From the NCBI GenBank assembly GCA_963771845.1, contig CAVYVC010000024.1, positions 186,001 to 250,000 of the forward strand: a DNA stretch of 64,000 bases, in the 5' to 3' direction. Each line of letters opens with the position of its first letter. The first letter of the stretch is position 1. Made by a program: the position numbers and the translations under genes. The DNA is from VAZQ01 sp963771845. Its GTDB lineage: Bacteria > Pseudomonadota > Alphaproteobacteria > Rhizobiales > Xanthobacteraceae. Positions 19,590 through 28,011 of this stretch are shown here, in pieces. The notes beneath the pieces are model-generated. The model had not been told where the DNA came from and searched no databases. It saw only the letters and a program-made list of their open reading frames with translations.

Positions 19590-21440
19590 ATGGTCAAAGC
19601 GGAAAAAGCCATTCGGCCCGATGGACCGCTGCTGCTCTTCGGCGGTCCCTACAGCAACCTGGAAGCAACCCGGGCGCTGCTCGATCGCGCGGCAGCGCTC
19701 GGCATTCCACCCTGGCGCATCATCTGTACCGGTGACGTCGTGGCCTACGGCGCCGACCCGGCGGCAACGGTCGAGCTCCTGCGCAACTGCGGATGTCACG
19801 TTGTGATGGGGAATTGCGAGGAGAGCCTTGCTGCGGGTCGGGTGGATTGCGGCTGCGGCTTTCCCGCAGGGAGCCAATGTGAACGACTGTCCGCCGCCTG
19901 GTTTGCCCATGCCGCCACAGAGCTTGATGCCGGCGCGCGGGCTTGGATGGCGGAACTGCCGCGGCGAATCGATATCGAGATTGGCGGCTCTCGCTTTGCC
20001 GCGATCCACGCAGGCGCCGATCGCATCAACCGGTTTGTCTTTGCGTCCACCGCAACCGCCGTCAAAGCCGGCGAGCTCGATAAGACCGGAACCGATGCCG
20101 TCATCGCAGGACATTGCGGATTGCCGTTTACCCAAAAACTCGGACAGCGGTTGTGGCACAACGCGGGCGCGATCGGATTACCGGCGAATGATGGCACGCC
20201 GCGCACCTGGTACAGCGTCCTCAACATCGAGAACGGAAATATCGTCATCGAGCACTGCGTGCTCGAATACGACTACCGGACGGCAGCCGCCAAAATCCGC
20301 CGGGCAGGCCTGCCGGAGCAATATGCGGCTGCCCTTGAAACCGGATTATGGCCTGGCTGCGATGTGTTGCCGCTCAAGGAGATTCAACATCGCGGCTTGG
20401 CGCTCGCGCAAGGCAGCCTCTCCTGGCGGCCCCATCGGGAAGCGAAGGGGCGCAGCAAGCGGCATGGGGCAGAGGTGCTATGGCCCGCTGTTGACAGCAA
20501 CCGGACGCCCGGGCTCGACGCGCGCAAGTTCAAGGACCCGTTGTTCACGGCAAATGGCGAGCCCCGCGCGAGCGTCGCGCTCAAGCGGCTCAAGACCCTT
20601 TGGTTCAACACCGGGACGCTGTGCAATATCGCGTGCCGCAACTGCTATATCGAATCGAGCCCGAAGAACGACCGGCTCGTCTATCTCAAGCAGAGCGAAG
20701 TCGCGGCTTATCTCGACGAGATCGAACGGGACGGTTGGGACACGGACGAAATTGGATTTACCGGCGGCGAGCCGTTTCTCAATCCGGAGTTCATCGCAAT
20801 TCTCGAGGATTGTCTCGCGCGTGGCTTCCGGGTCCTCGTTCTTACCAATGCAATGCGGCCCATGCAGCGCAGCAAAGCAAAGCTGCTCGACCTCAATGCG
20901 CGCCTTGGCGAAAGACTGACCATCCGCGTCTCGCTCGATCATTTCACGCCGGAACGTCACGAGGATGAGCGCGGCCCCGGCACATTCTGGCCCACCCTGG
21001 AAGGCCTGATCTGGTTGGCGCGATCGGGTTTCAAAGTCGCCGTAGCGGGCCGCACCATGTGGCATGATGAAGAAAATGCCGAACGTGCGGGCTACCGCCG
21101 GCTGTTCGATGAGCACAATATTCCGCTGGATGCGAATGACCGCGCCGCGCTCGTGCTGTTTCCCGAGATGGACGCACGCGCCGATGTCCCCGAGATCAGC
21201 GATGGTTGCTGGCAGAGCCTGGGCAAGTCACCCGACGCCGTCATGTGCGCAAGCTCGCGCATGGTAGTCAAACGCAAGGGCAGTCAACGCCCGGCGGTGC
21301 TTGCCTGCACGTTGGTGCCCTATGAAGAGCAATTCGAGCTCGGGCGCTCGCTCAGGGACGCAGCCAGGCCGGTTCGGCTCAACCACCCGAACTGTGCCAA
21401 GTTCTGCGTACTCGGGGGCGCGTCATGCAGCGCGGGCTGA
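19590..21440 (+). CDS. Fusion protein: metallophosphoesterase-like domain + radical SAM domain
   Basis: A single 616-residue frame. Residues about 12-270 resemble YfcE/calcineurin-like phosphoesterases: CTGDVVAYGADP (47-57), VMGNCEES (72-79), AAIHAG (137-142), AGHCGLPF (173-180). The usual first metal motif DxH is replaced by GGPYSNLEA (18-26). Residues about 300-616 are a radical SAM domain: TLCNIACRNCYIES with Cys345, 349 and 352 for the 4Fe-4S cluster, FTGGEPFLNPEF (390-401), and a cysteine-bearing C-terminus (CVLGGASC). The linker 270-310 is charged. Substrate unknown. It could be a natural two-step enzyme or a recent fusion of two neighbouring genes. Confidence 0.82.
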   Translation: MVKAEKAIRPDGPLLLFGGPYSNLEATRALLDRAAALGIPPWRIICTGDVVAYGADPAATVELLRNCGCHVVMGNCEESLAAGRVDCGCGFPAGSQCERLSAAWFAHAATELDAGARAWMAELPRRIDIEIGGSRFAAIHAGADRINRFVFASTATAVKAGELDKTGTDAVIAGHCGLPFTQKLGQRLWHNAGAIGLPANDGTPRTWYSVLNIENGNIVIEHCVLEYDYRTAAAKIRRAGLPEQYAAALETGLWPGCDVLPLKEIQHRGLALAQGSLSWRPHREAKGRSKRHGAEVLWPAVDSNRTPGLDARKFKDPLFTANGEPRASVALKRLKTLWFNTGTLCNIACRNCYIESSPKNDRLVYLKQSEVAAYLDEIERDGWDTDEIGFTGGEPFLNPEFIAILEDCLARGFRVLVLTNAMRPMQRSKAKLLDLNARLGERLTIRVSLDHFTPERHEDERGPGTFWPTLEGLIWLARSGFKVAVAGRTMWHDEENAERAGYRRLFDEHNIPLDANDRAALVLFPEMDARADVPEISDGCWQSLGKSPDAVMCASSRMVVKRKGSQRPAVLACTLVPYEEQFELGRSLRDAARPVRLNHPNCAKFCVLGGASCSAG

Positions 21441-21532
21441 CCATCGATCCCGATGCCGACCGTGAGAGCAATCATTACGGCGGGCGGCCGCAACGCCTCC
21501 CCGGCGCGGCGCCCGGCCGCGTGGAATAACGG

Positions 21533-22939
21533 TCAAAGCCCTGCAGCGGCCGGCAGCGGCCGCACCTTGGCATTTCGCTCGGCCTTGAGCAGATCAGCAA
21601 GCAAAAAAGCGAGGTCGATCGATTGCTCGGCATTGAGCCTCGGATCGCAGACCGTGTGATAACGGTCCTTGAAATCGGCATCGGTGATCATGCGGGCTCC
21701 GCCCGTGCATTCGGCAACATTCTGGCCGGTCATTTCAAGGTGCACCCCACCCGCGTGGGTGCCCTCGGCGCGATGAACCGCAAAGAATGTTTTCACCTCG
21801 GAGAGAATGCGATCGAAGGGCCGGGTCTTGTAGCCGGTCTCCGAGGTGATGGTGTTGCCATGCATGGGATCGCATGACCAGACAACGATCTTGCCTTCGC
21901 GCTGTACGGCACGGATCATGCCGGGGAGCTGATCGGCCACTTTATCCGTCCCGAGCCGCACAATCAGCGTGAGACGCCCCGCCTCGTTCTGTGGATTGAG
22001 AATGTCGATCAGGCGGAGCATCTCGTCGACCTTGCTGCTCGGGCCGCATTTGAGCCCAAGCGGATTCATAATGCCACGGCAGAACTCCACATGCGCGTGA
22101 TCCGGCTGTCGCGTGCGGTCGCCGATCCACACCATATGCGCCGAAGTGCAGCAGAACGTGCCGGGACGGGTGGAGTCCTCGCGCGTCATGGCCTGCTCGT
22201 AGCCGAGCAGGAGCGCCTCGTGGCTGGTGTAGAAGTCGGTGCTCTTGAGCTCGGGGTGGCTCTCGAGATCGAGCCCGCAGGCCTGCATGAAGCCGAGCGC
22301 CTCGGAGATGCGGTCAGCCAGCTCCTCGTAATGATGGGACTGCGGGGAATCCTTGACGAAGCCAAGCGTCCATTGTCGGACATTGGCAAGGTTGGCGTAG
22401 CCTCCGTGCACAAAAGCGCGCAGGAGATTGAGGGTCGCGGCCGAATGGCGATAGGCCTCGATCTGCCGTGCCGGATCGGGGCGGCGCGCCTCCGGCGTGA
22501 ACTCGACGCCGTTGATGATATCGCCGCGGTAGCTCGGCAGCTCCTTGCCCTCCCTCTTCTCGGTCGGAGCCGTGCGCGGTTTTGCGAACTGGCCGGCAAT
22601 CCGGCCGACCTTCACCACCGGCAAGGCGGCGGCGTAGGTGAGCACAACGGCCATTTGCAGGAATACGCGCAGGAAGTCGCGGATGTTATTCGCGCTGACG
22701 TTATTCGCGCTGGGCTCCGTAAAGCTTTCGGCGCAATCGCCGCCATGCAGGAGGAAACCCTCGCCCATGCCGACGCGGCCAAGCGCCTGCTTGAGGTTGC
22801 GGGCTTCGCCGGCAAATACCAGGGGCGGAAATGTCGCGAGCTCGCGCTCGACCTTTTCCAGAGCGGCCCTGTCCGGGTACTCCGGCACCTGCACGATTTT
22901 CTTCTGCCGCCAGCTGTCGCGCGTCCAACGCTCGGGCAT
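21533..22939 (-). CDS. aroG: Class II 3-deoxy-7-phosphoheptulonate (DAHP) synthase
   Basis: 468 residues, plant-like class II (AroA-II) enzyme, condensing phosphoenolpyruvate and erythrose 4-phosphate at the entrance of the shikimate pathway. Motifs: GFLLHGGDCAESF (61-73), VGRIAGQFAKPR, FYTSHEALLL, HMVWIGDRTRQ, RGIMNPLGLKCGPS, VWSCDPMHGNT and GGVHLEMTGQNVAECTGG. The frame carries a short tandem repeat of SANN(V/I) at residues 77-86 made by a 15-base duplication. The N-terminus RWTRDSWRQKKIVQVPEYPD is the normal one for the family. Confidence 0.95.
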   Translation of the reverse strand: MPERWTRDSWRQKKIVQVPEYPDRAALEKVERELATFPPLVFAGEARNLKQALGRVGMGEGFLLHGGDCAESFTEPSANNVSANNIRDFLRVFLQMAVVLTYAAALPVVKVGRIAGQFAKPRTAPTEKREGKELPSYRGDIINGVEFTPEARRPDPARQIEAYRHSAATLNLLRAFVHGGYANLANVRQWTLGFVKDSPQSHHYEELADRISEALGFMQACGLDLESHPELKSTDFYTSHEALLLGYEQAMTREDSTRPGTFCCTSAHMVWIGDRTRQPDHAHVEFCRGIMNPLGLKCGPSSKVDEMLRLIDILNPQNEAGRLTLIVRLGTDKVADQLPGMIRAVQREGKIVVWSCDPMHGNTITSETGYKTRPFDRILSEVKTFFAVHRAEGTHAGGVHLEMTGQNVAECTGGARMITDADFKDRYHTVCDPRLNAEQSIDLAFLLADLLKAERNAKVRPLPAAAGL

Positions 22940-22969
22940 GACCGCCCTCCGCTACGCTTGCGCCCGGCC

Positions 22970-23073
22970 GTAGCCCGGATGAGCGAAGCGATATCCGGGG
23001 AGCACTACCGCATATCGCGGAGCCTGCCATCTGGCGGCGCTTCGCGCCGACCCGGTAGCTCACGCAGGCTACG
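22970..23073. repeat. Interspersed repeat, GTAGCCCGGATG family
   Basis: It begins GTAGCCCGGATGAGCGAAGC and ends TCACGCAGGCTACG. It lies just upstream of the aroG start, so it separates this gene from its neighbour rather than ending it. Confidence 0.65.
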
Positions 23074-23195
23074 GTGCGGGCGGGATTTTTCGGCCCTGCG
23101 GGCTTATACACGAGACGGCTGAGCCGTTGCCAGCGGCATTTCAGGCTGGCAATCCAGCCGGCATGACATCACATCGAGTCGATCGGATGATCGCA

Positions 23196-23490
23196 ATGAG
23201 CCGCAATGACATCATCTCCCGGATCCGCAGGCACGCCGATGCCATCAAGGCAGAAGGGGCAACTGCCCTCTATCTGTTTGGGTCGGTCGCTCGCGGTCAA
23301 GCGCGCGCCGATAGTGACCTCGACGTGTTCTGCTCAACTTGGCGGGGATTCGCCTTCTCATCATGGATGAGATTGGAAATGTTCTAAGGCACAGCTATTT
23401 TGCCATTAATCCGGAGATCGTTTGGATGATTGTCCATGAGCATCTACAGCCAATTCGTGCTGCTTTGATGAAATTGCAACAGGGAATGCA
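23196..23490 (+). pseudogene. MntA/HepT toxin-antitoxin remnant (nucleotidyltransferase joined to HepT tail)
   Basis: The first part (ATG 23196, or 23163) reads as the start of a minimal nucleotidyltransferase: ALYLFGSVARGQARADSDLDVF, the GSxxRG...SDxD motif of MntA antitoxins. Right after DVF homology jumps to another frame that reads MDEIGNVLRHSYFAINPEIVW and HEHLQPIRAALMKL, the C-terminal end of a HepT (DUF86) toxin. The rest of both genes is missing, so a deletion has joined the head of one to the tail of the other. The remnant ends against the 3' end of gor. Confidence 0.7.
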
Positions 23491-23498
23491 GAAGCAGC

Positions 23499-24881
23499 CT
23501 ATTCCGCTGCTTCGCGCTGATAGCTCACGGCCTTCTCGCGCAACGTTACGAGCTCTTCCGCCGCGGTCGGATGCACGGCGATGACGTTGTCGAAATCCGT
23601 CTTTGTCGCCTTCATCTTTACCGCAATCCCGGCGAGCTGAATCATCTCGCCGGCATCGGGTCCGACGATGTGGCAGCCGACAACGCGGCCGGTTTCCCCG
23701 TCTACCACGAGCTTGAAGAATGCGCGCGTGTCGCGTCCGGCAAGCGACATCTTCATGGGGCGGAACGAGGTCTTGTAGATGTCCACCTTCGCGAGGCGCT
23801 CCCGCGCCACGGTCTCGGTCAGTCCGATGACGCCCAGTTCGGGTTCCGAGAACACGGCCGTCGGCACATCGGTGTGATCGACCGCGGTGGGCCGGCCGCC
23901 GAACACGGTATCGGCGAAAGCGTGACCCTCGCGGATCGCAACCGGCGTGAGGTTCACCCGGTTCGTGACATCGCCGACGGCGTAGATGTTGGCGACCGAT
24001 GTGCGTGAAAACTCGTCAACCGCAATGCCGCCTGTTTTCGCAATTTGTACGCCCGCCGCGTCGAGACCCAGGTCGGAAATATTGGGCCGCCGCCCGGTCG
24101 CGAACATCACCTGATCCACCATGAACGATTTTCGATCGGATAGCTCGACGCAAAGCCCATGTTCGACCTTCTCGACGGCATCCACTGTTTGCTTGGTGAT
24201 GATCGTGATCCCACGCTTCGCCATTTCCGAACGTAGATGCTCGCGCACATCGTCGTCGAAGCCACGCAGAATGTTTTCGCCCCGGTAGACCAATATCACT
24301 TGCGAGCCAAGGCCGTGGAAAATGCCGGCAAACTCGACCGCAATATAGCCGCCGCCCTGGATGAGGATGCGCGCAGGCAAGTCCTTGAGGTGAAAAGCCT
24401 CGTTGGAGGAGATGACGTGCTCCAGGCCGGCAATTTCGGCACCGAGGGTCGGCGCAGCGCCGGTCGCGATCAGAATGGTGCCGGCGCGTACCCGGTCGCC
24501 GTTGGCGAGCAGGCACACCGTGTTGGCGTCCTCGATCTTTGCGCGGCTGCGCACGAGCGCGACTTTTGCGCGCTCGAGGTTCGTAACATAGGCCGCCTCG
24601 AGGCGTGCGATCTCGCGATCCTTGTTGGCGATCAGCTTTGCCCATTCGAACGCCGGCCTGTCCAGGCTCCAGCCATATCCGGCGGCATCCTCGAACTCGT
24701 CGGAGAACCGCGCGGCATAGACCAGGAGCTTCTTGGGAACGCAGCCGCGAATGACGCACGTACCGCCTACCCGGTACTCTTCGGCCACCATGACGCGTGC
24801 GCCGTAGCCGGCGGCGATGCGGGCCGCCCGCACCCCCCCTGAGCCGGCGCCTATGACGAAAAGATCGACGTGATGATCCAT
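23499..24881 (-). CDS. gor: Glutathione-disulfide reductase
   Basis: 460 residues, a cytoplasmic FAD enzyme that reduces glutathione disulfide with NADPH. FAD-binding GAGSGG at 11-16, the redox-active disulfide in GGTCVIRGCVPKK (Cys42, Cys47), the NADPH domain with GGGYIAVEFAGIF, the second FAD motif YAVGDVT and the C-terminal active-site HPTAAEE (His437) are all present. The full length and intact frame suggest a working gene. A DUF2059 gene and rpiA lie upstream on the same strand. Confidence 0.95.
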   Translation of the reverse strand: MDHHVDLFVIGAGSGGVRAARIAAGYGARVMVAEEYRVGGTCVIRGCVPKKLLVYAARFSDEFEDAAGYGWSLDRPAFEWAKLIANKDREIARLEAAYVTNLERAKVALVRSRAKIEDANTVCLLANGDRVRAGTILIATGAAPTLGAEIAGLEHVISSNEAFHLKDLPARILIQGGGYIAVEFAGIFHGLGSQVILVYRGENILRGFDDDVREHLRSEMAKRGITIITKQTVDAVEKVEHGLCVELSDRKSFMVDQVMFATGRRPNISDLGLDAAGVQIAKTGGIAVDEFSRTSVANIYAVGDVTNRVNLTPVAIREGHAFADTVFGGRPTAVDHTDVPTAVFSEPELGVIGLTETVARERLAKVDIYKTSFRPMKMSLAGRDTRAFFKLVVDGETGRVVGCHIVGPDAGEMIQLAGIAVKMKATKTDFDNVIAVHPTAAEELVTLREKAVSYQREAAE

Positions 24882-24888
24882 CGGAAAC

Positions 24889-24970
24889 GCGAATGGCGAA
24901 TGGCGAGTAGCGAATGGCGAATAGTAACGCGGAGGGCTGATCCCCTATTCGCTACTCGCTATTCGCTATC
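24889..24970. repeat. Interspersed repeat, CGAATGGCGAATAG / CTATTCGC family
   Basis: Several short direct units GCGAATGGCGAATAG on the left face CTATTCGCTACTCGCTATT on the right, forming a long imperfect stem. Copies at 51761 and 58152 have the same build and also lie between two genes. It separates gor from the DUF2059 gene and could end transcription. Confidence 0.65.
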
Positions 24971-24971
24971 A

Positions 24972-25478
24972 CTAGATTTCGTGCCCGCGCTTTTTCATCT
25001 CTGCGCGCATCCTGCCCATGATTTCTTCGGAAAGCTTTTCTGCCCAGTGCGCAACCGCTTTCAGGCTCTCATCCGCGATTGCGGGCTCCGTCGAAAGGAG
25101 CTTGCGGCCCAGCGCCGATTTGTAAAACGCGACCGCGTCCTTGAGCTCCTGCTCCGTGAACCGGTCGGCATAAAGCCGCGCGGTCGCGTTCATGACTTCG
25201 GCGGCGCGCGGGGCAAACTCGCTCCGCAGATTGGCGGCAACGTCGTTGAGGTCCTTACCCAACATGGGATTGGTCTGCAGGAACATGCCTTTCGCCTTCT
25301 CGACCACGCCGACGATCAAAGGCTCATAAAGCGTCTTTGCGCCTTTGATGGTGACTAGCTCGTTGGCGGCCGCGAGCGCGGCTGGCGAGGGTCGTTGCTG
25401 CGCCGGCGCTGTGCCGGCGGATATGACCAAGCCGATGATCGCGGCGCGAGCCACGCCGGCCATGGAATAACGCAACAT
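24972..25478 (-). CDS. DUF2059 domain exported protein
   Basis: 168 residues from the ATG at 25478, which is preceded by AAGGAGGGG. A signal peptide (MLRYSMAGVARAAIIGLV...GTAPAQQ) is followed by a helical domain with NPMLGKDLNDVAANL and RFTEQELKDAVAFYKSALGRKLL, which is the DUF2059 signature. The family is periplasmic or outer-membrane associated and of unknown function. It lies 25 bases behind rpiA and is probably cotranscribed with it. Confidence 0.85.
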   Translation of the reverse strand: MLRYSMAGVARAAIIGLVISAGTAPAQQRPSPAALAAANELVTIKGAKTLYEPLIVGVVEKAKGMFLQTNPMLGKDLNDVAANLRSEFAPRAAEVMNATARLYADRFTEQELKDAVAFYKSALGRKLLSTEPAIADESLKAVAHWAEKLSEEIMGRMRAEMKKRGHEI

Positions 25479-25503
25479 GGAAACCCCTCCTTTGCTTGGC
25501 GGT

Positions 25504-26244
25504 CTAATGCCGTTCGATGACTCGCACGCCGTCCGAGCCTGCCAGCACCGCGGCGTGAGCGAGCCCGATAAACAAGCCATGCTCGACCACCCCGGGGATG
25601 CCGTCGAGCGCCTTTGCCAGCGCTCCCGGATCGGCGATGCGCCCAAGTGACGCGTCCACAATCCAGTGCCCGCCATCCGTGACGAAAGCGTGGCCGTTGT
25701 TACTGCGTCGAAGCAGCATCGGCCCGGTACAACCTGCGGCGGAGGCCGCAGCTTCGATCTTGCGCCGTGTCGCGGCGAACCCGAACGGCACCACCTCGAT
25801 GGGAAGCGGAAAGCGGCCGAGCGCCGGCACCCATTTGGATTCATCGGCAATGACGATCATGCGGGCGGAGGAAGAAGCCACGATTTTCTCGCGCAACAGC
25901 GCGCCGCCACCTCCCTTGATCAGGCTCAAATCCGGGGCAATCTCGTCAGCGCCGTCGATGGTAAGATCGAGGCAGGGAGCCTCATCAAGGGTCGTAAGCT
26001 GTACGCCAACCTGTTCGGCATCCCTTCGCGTCGCCTCCGATGTCGCCACCGCGATCACTTCAAGCCCCGCGCGCACGCGCTCGCCCAGGAGTTCCACGAA
26101 ATGGCGCGCCGTCGAGCCGCTGCCCAGTCCGAGCCGCATTCCCGGCTGCACGAATGTAAGCGCCCGGGCGGCGGCAGCGCGTTTTTGTTCCTCAACGCCC
26201 ACGATTGGGGGTACCGCCGTCAAAGGATAACCATTTTGATGCAT
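25504..26244 (-). CDS. rpiA: Ribose-5-phosphate isomerase A
   Basis: About 246 residues. It interconverts ribose 5-phosphate and ribulose 5-phosphate in the pentose phosphate pathway. Motifs: GLGSGSTARHFVELL, the catalytic aspartates in TIDGADEIAPDL, IKGGGGALLREKIVA with the catalytic glutamate, and the C-terminal DGIPGVVEHGLFIGLA. The frame extends upstream to 26286, but those codons show no similarity; ATG at 26244 or a later GTG are more likely starts. It heads a probable operon with the DUF2059 gene. Confidence 0.93.
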   Translation of the reverse strand: MHQNGYPLTAVPPIVGVEEQKRAAAARALTFVQPGMRLGLGSGSTARHFVELLGERVRAGLEVIAVATSEATRRDAEQVGVQLTTLDEAPCLDLTIDGADEIAPDLSLIKGGGGALLREKIVASSSARMIVIADESKWVPALGRFPLPIEVVPFGFAATRRKIEAAASAAGCTGPMLLRRSNNGHAFVTDGGHWIVDASLGRIADPGALAKALDGIPGVVEHGLFIGLAHAAVLAGSDGVRVIERH

Positions 26245-26271
26245 CCAGCCCGGTTTGCGCGCGTGAGCATA

Positions 26272-26321
26272 GAGCATGTCCCGCAAAAGTGGGAACCGGT
26301 TTTGCGAAAAAGGACATGCTC
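26272..26321. repeat. Rhizobiales-type palindromic element (GAGCATGTCC...GGACATGCTC)
   Basis: A 50-bp palindromic unit with 10-bp perfect arms GAGCATGTCC and GGACATGCTC around CAAAAGTGGGAACCGGTTTTG. This AAGTGGGAACCGGTTTT core is widespread in Rhizobiales genomes as a dispersed palindrome. It lies between divergent rpiA and gph. Confidence 0.75.
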
Positions 26322-26425
26322 AAACAAAGACATAGAACCGGATGACGATGCGAAGAAAAGTCATCCTGCTCTATGCGCACGCTACCCGCCTTGCCATTGC
26401 TGTTATCCACCGGTAGCGGTCGGGC

Positions 26426-27127
26426 ATGACGCGTGAGGACGCCCCTCCCCTTGTCGTTTTCGACCTTGACGGCACGCTGGTCGACACGGCGCCTGATCTC
26501 ATCGGCACGCTTGATGTCATCTTTGAGCGCCACGGCATCCCGAGATTATCCTATGAGGATGCCCGCAACATGGTCGGCGGCGGCGCCCGCAAGTTGATCG
26601 AGCGCGGGCTGGCAGCCGAACGGTGCCCCGTTCCAGCAGCCTCTCTGGATCGTCTCGTGCAGGAGTTCATTGCGCATTACGCCGCACACATCGCCGAACG
26701 CTCACGGCCCTTTCCCGGCCTTGATGCCGCCCTCGATCGGCTCGCCGTGGCTGGCTGTCACTTTGCGGTGTGCACCAATAAGCTCGAATGGCTGGCACGG
26801 CGGCTCTTGGATGCGCTGGGGCTGACCGGGCGGTTCGTTGCGATCTGCGGCGGTGACACGTTCGGAATGCAAAAACCTCATCCCGAAGTCTTGCGCCGCA
26901 CCATCGCTTGCGCCGGGGCTGCGGGCCTGCCCGTCATGGTCGGTGATTCCAGCACCGATGTGAGCATGGCGCGGGCAGCTAAAACTCCCGTTATTGCAGT
27001 AGCCTACGGGTACACCGAGATAGCGCCCCAGGAGCTCGGGGCGGATCGGGTGATCGAGGCCTTGTCCGACCTGCCGCAGGCGGTTTTCGACCTCGTTGGC
27101 CGGATCGCGCAGCCCGAAGTAAGTTAA
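26426..27127 (+). CDS. gph: HAD-superfamily phosphoglycolate phosphatase
   Basis: 233 residues. HAD motif I VVFDLDGTLVDTAPDL (residues 10-25), motif II CTNK, motif III lysine in GMQKPHPEVL and motif IV VGDSSTDVSMARAA. The combination and the small helical cap match Gph, which hydrolyses 2-phosphoglycolate. The intact frame ends EVS. It diverges from rpiA, a pairing seen in related genomes. Confidence 0.9.
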   Translation: MTREDAPPLVVFDLDGTLVDTAPDLIGTLDVIFERHGIPRLSYEDARNMVGGGARKLIERGLAAERCPVPAASLDRLVQEFIAHYAAHIAERSRPFPGLDAALDRLAVAGCHFAVCTNKLEWLARRLLDALGLTGRFVAICGGDTFGMQKPHPEVLRRTIACAGAAGLPVMVGDSSTDVSMARAAKTPVIAVAYGYTEIAPQELGADRVIEALSDLPQAVFDLVGRIAQPEVS

Positions 27128-27278
27128 CAAAGGCCGGGTTTCTACCTTATCAACGCCACACTTCAGGCCGACCTTCAGGCTGCACCCATGCGGGGGGACT
27201 TGGGCTGTGCTGTCCCGCCACATGTGCTGGGGTGCTTGTGGGGTAAGGCGCTTGTCGCCGAAGTGGTGGGGTCAAGTC

Positions 27279-27809
27279 ATGAGCCGAGTCATTGCCATCG
27301 TGGCATGTGGCTTATCTGTAGCCGCGTGTTCCGGATCAATGCCCAGCCTGAATTTTCTGAGCTCGTCGCCGCCGACGGACGCGGTGCGGTTCGAGTCCGA
27401 GCCGCCGGGCGCCGAAGTCAAGGCCGGTTCAGGGCAGAGCTGCCGTACCCCCTGCGAGCTCACCGTTGCGGTGGCATCGGAAGTCTCCGCGACATTTGCA
27501 CTCAATGGATACCAGTCGCAGACGGTGTCGCTGCGATCTGATGGCGGCGGAACATTCTCTTCGGCCCACCTTGCGCCCAATCCGGTTTATGTCGAGCTCA
27601 GCGCAGCGCCGCCTCCGGCGCCTGCGAAGAGACACATCAGGAAGAAACCGGCCGTCGCAAAAGTTCGACCGGGCAGCTCGGTGGCCTCCGCAGCTTCAGA
27701 TGCGCCTGCCCCTGCGACGGCTGCGCCGGCACCATCGGGGTCTGCCCCGGCCGAGTCGGCGGCCTCTGCCACCAACTATCCCTGGCCCGAGCCTCCCAAG
27801 GTGAAGTGA
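27279..27809 (+). CDS. PEGA-like lipoprotein
   Basis: 176 residues from the ATG at 27279. The leader MSRVIAIVACGLSVAACSGS has a lipobox (VAAC, Cys17). The middle (FESEPPGAEVKAG...CRTPCELTVA, ALNGYQSQTVSL) resembles a PEGA-type beta domain, found in surface lipoproteins. The last third is proline, alanine and serine rich (about 112-165) and likely spans the periplasm or wall. The function is unknown. The frame is open from 27207 but without a leader there. Confidence 0.75.
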   Translation: MSRVIAIVACGLSVAACSGSMPSLNFLSSSPPTDAVRFESEPPGAEVKAGSGQSCRTPCELTVAVASEVSATFALNGYQSQTVSLRSDGGGTFSSAHLAPNPVYVELSAAPPPAPAKRHIRKKPAVAKVRPGSSVASAASDAPAPATAAPAPSGSAPAESAASATNYPWPEPPKVK

Positions 27810-27857
27810 CGGACCGGCTGGCCTTCGAGACTTTCCGTTAGAAGCTGGGGCTCGCGT

Positions 27858-27923
27858 CGCAAGTCGGGTTTACCCGACTTGCGGAACCCTTGATGTGCGG
27901 ACCTCGGGCAAGCCCGAGGTCCG
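27858..27923. repeat. Pair of 26-bp hairpins like the MITE core
   Basis: Two perfect hairpins, each with 11-bp arms and a 4-base loop: CGCAAGTCGGG / CCCGACTTGCG at 27858-27883 and CGGACCTCGGG / CCCGAGGTCCG at 27898-27923. The arrangement matches the hairpin pair inside the MITE-like copies A to C, but no CTAG ends are found around it. It lies upstream of moaA. Confidence 0.6.
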
Positions 27924-28011
27924 ATTTCTTTCGCTTGATGGGCTGCCGCTGTCATTTGCAAACCTTTACCGTCTGGCTGATATCCGTCACAATTCCCATA
28001 TCAGGCGGAAC

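Noticed and set aside
24889..24970. CRISPR-like look of the CGAATGGCGAATAG units
   Set aside because: Units are short, adjacent without unique spacers, and face each other as inverted arms, so this is a hairpin repeat.
27924..28011. Molybdenum cofactor riboswitch upstream of moaA
   Set aside because: The 88 bases between the hairpin pair and the start show none of the conserved multi-stem layout of that riboswitch.
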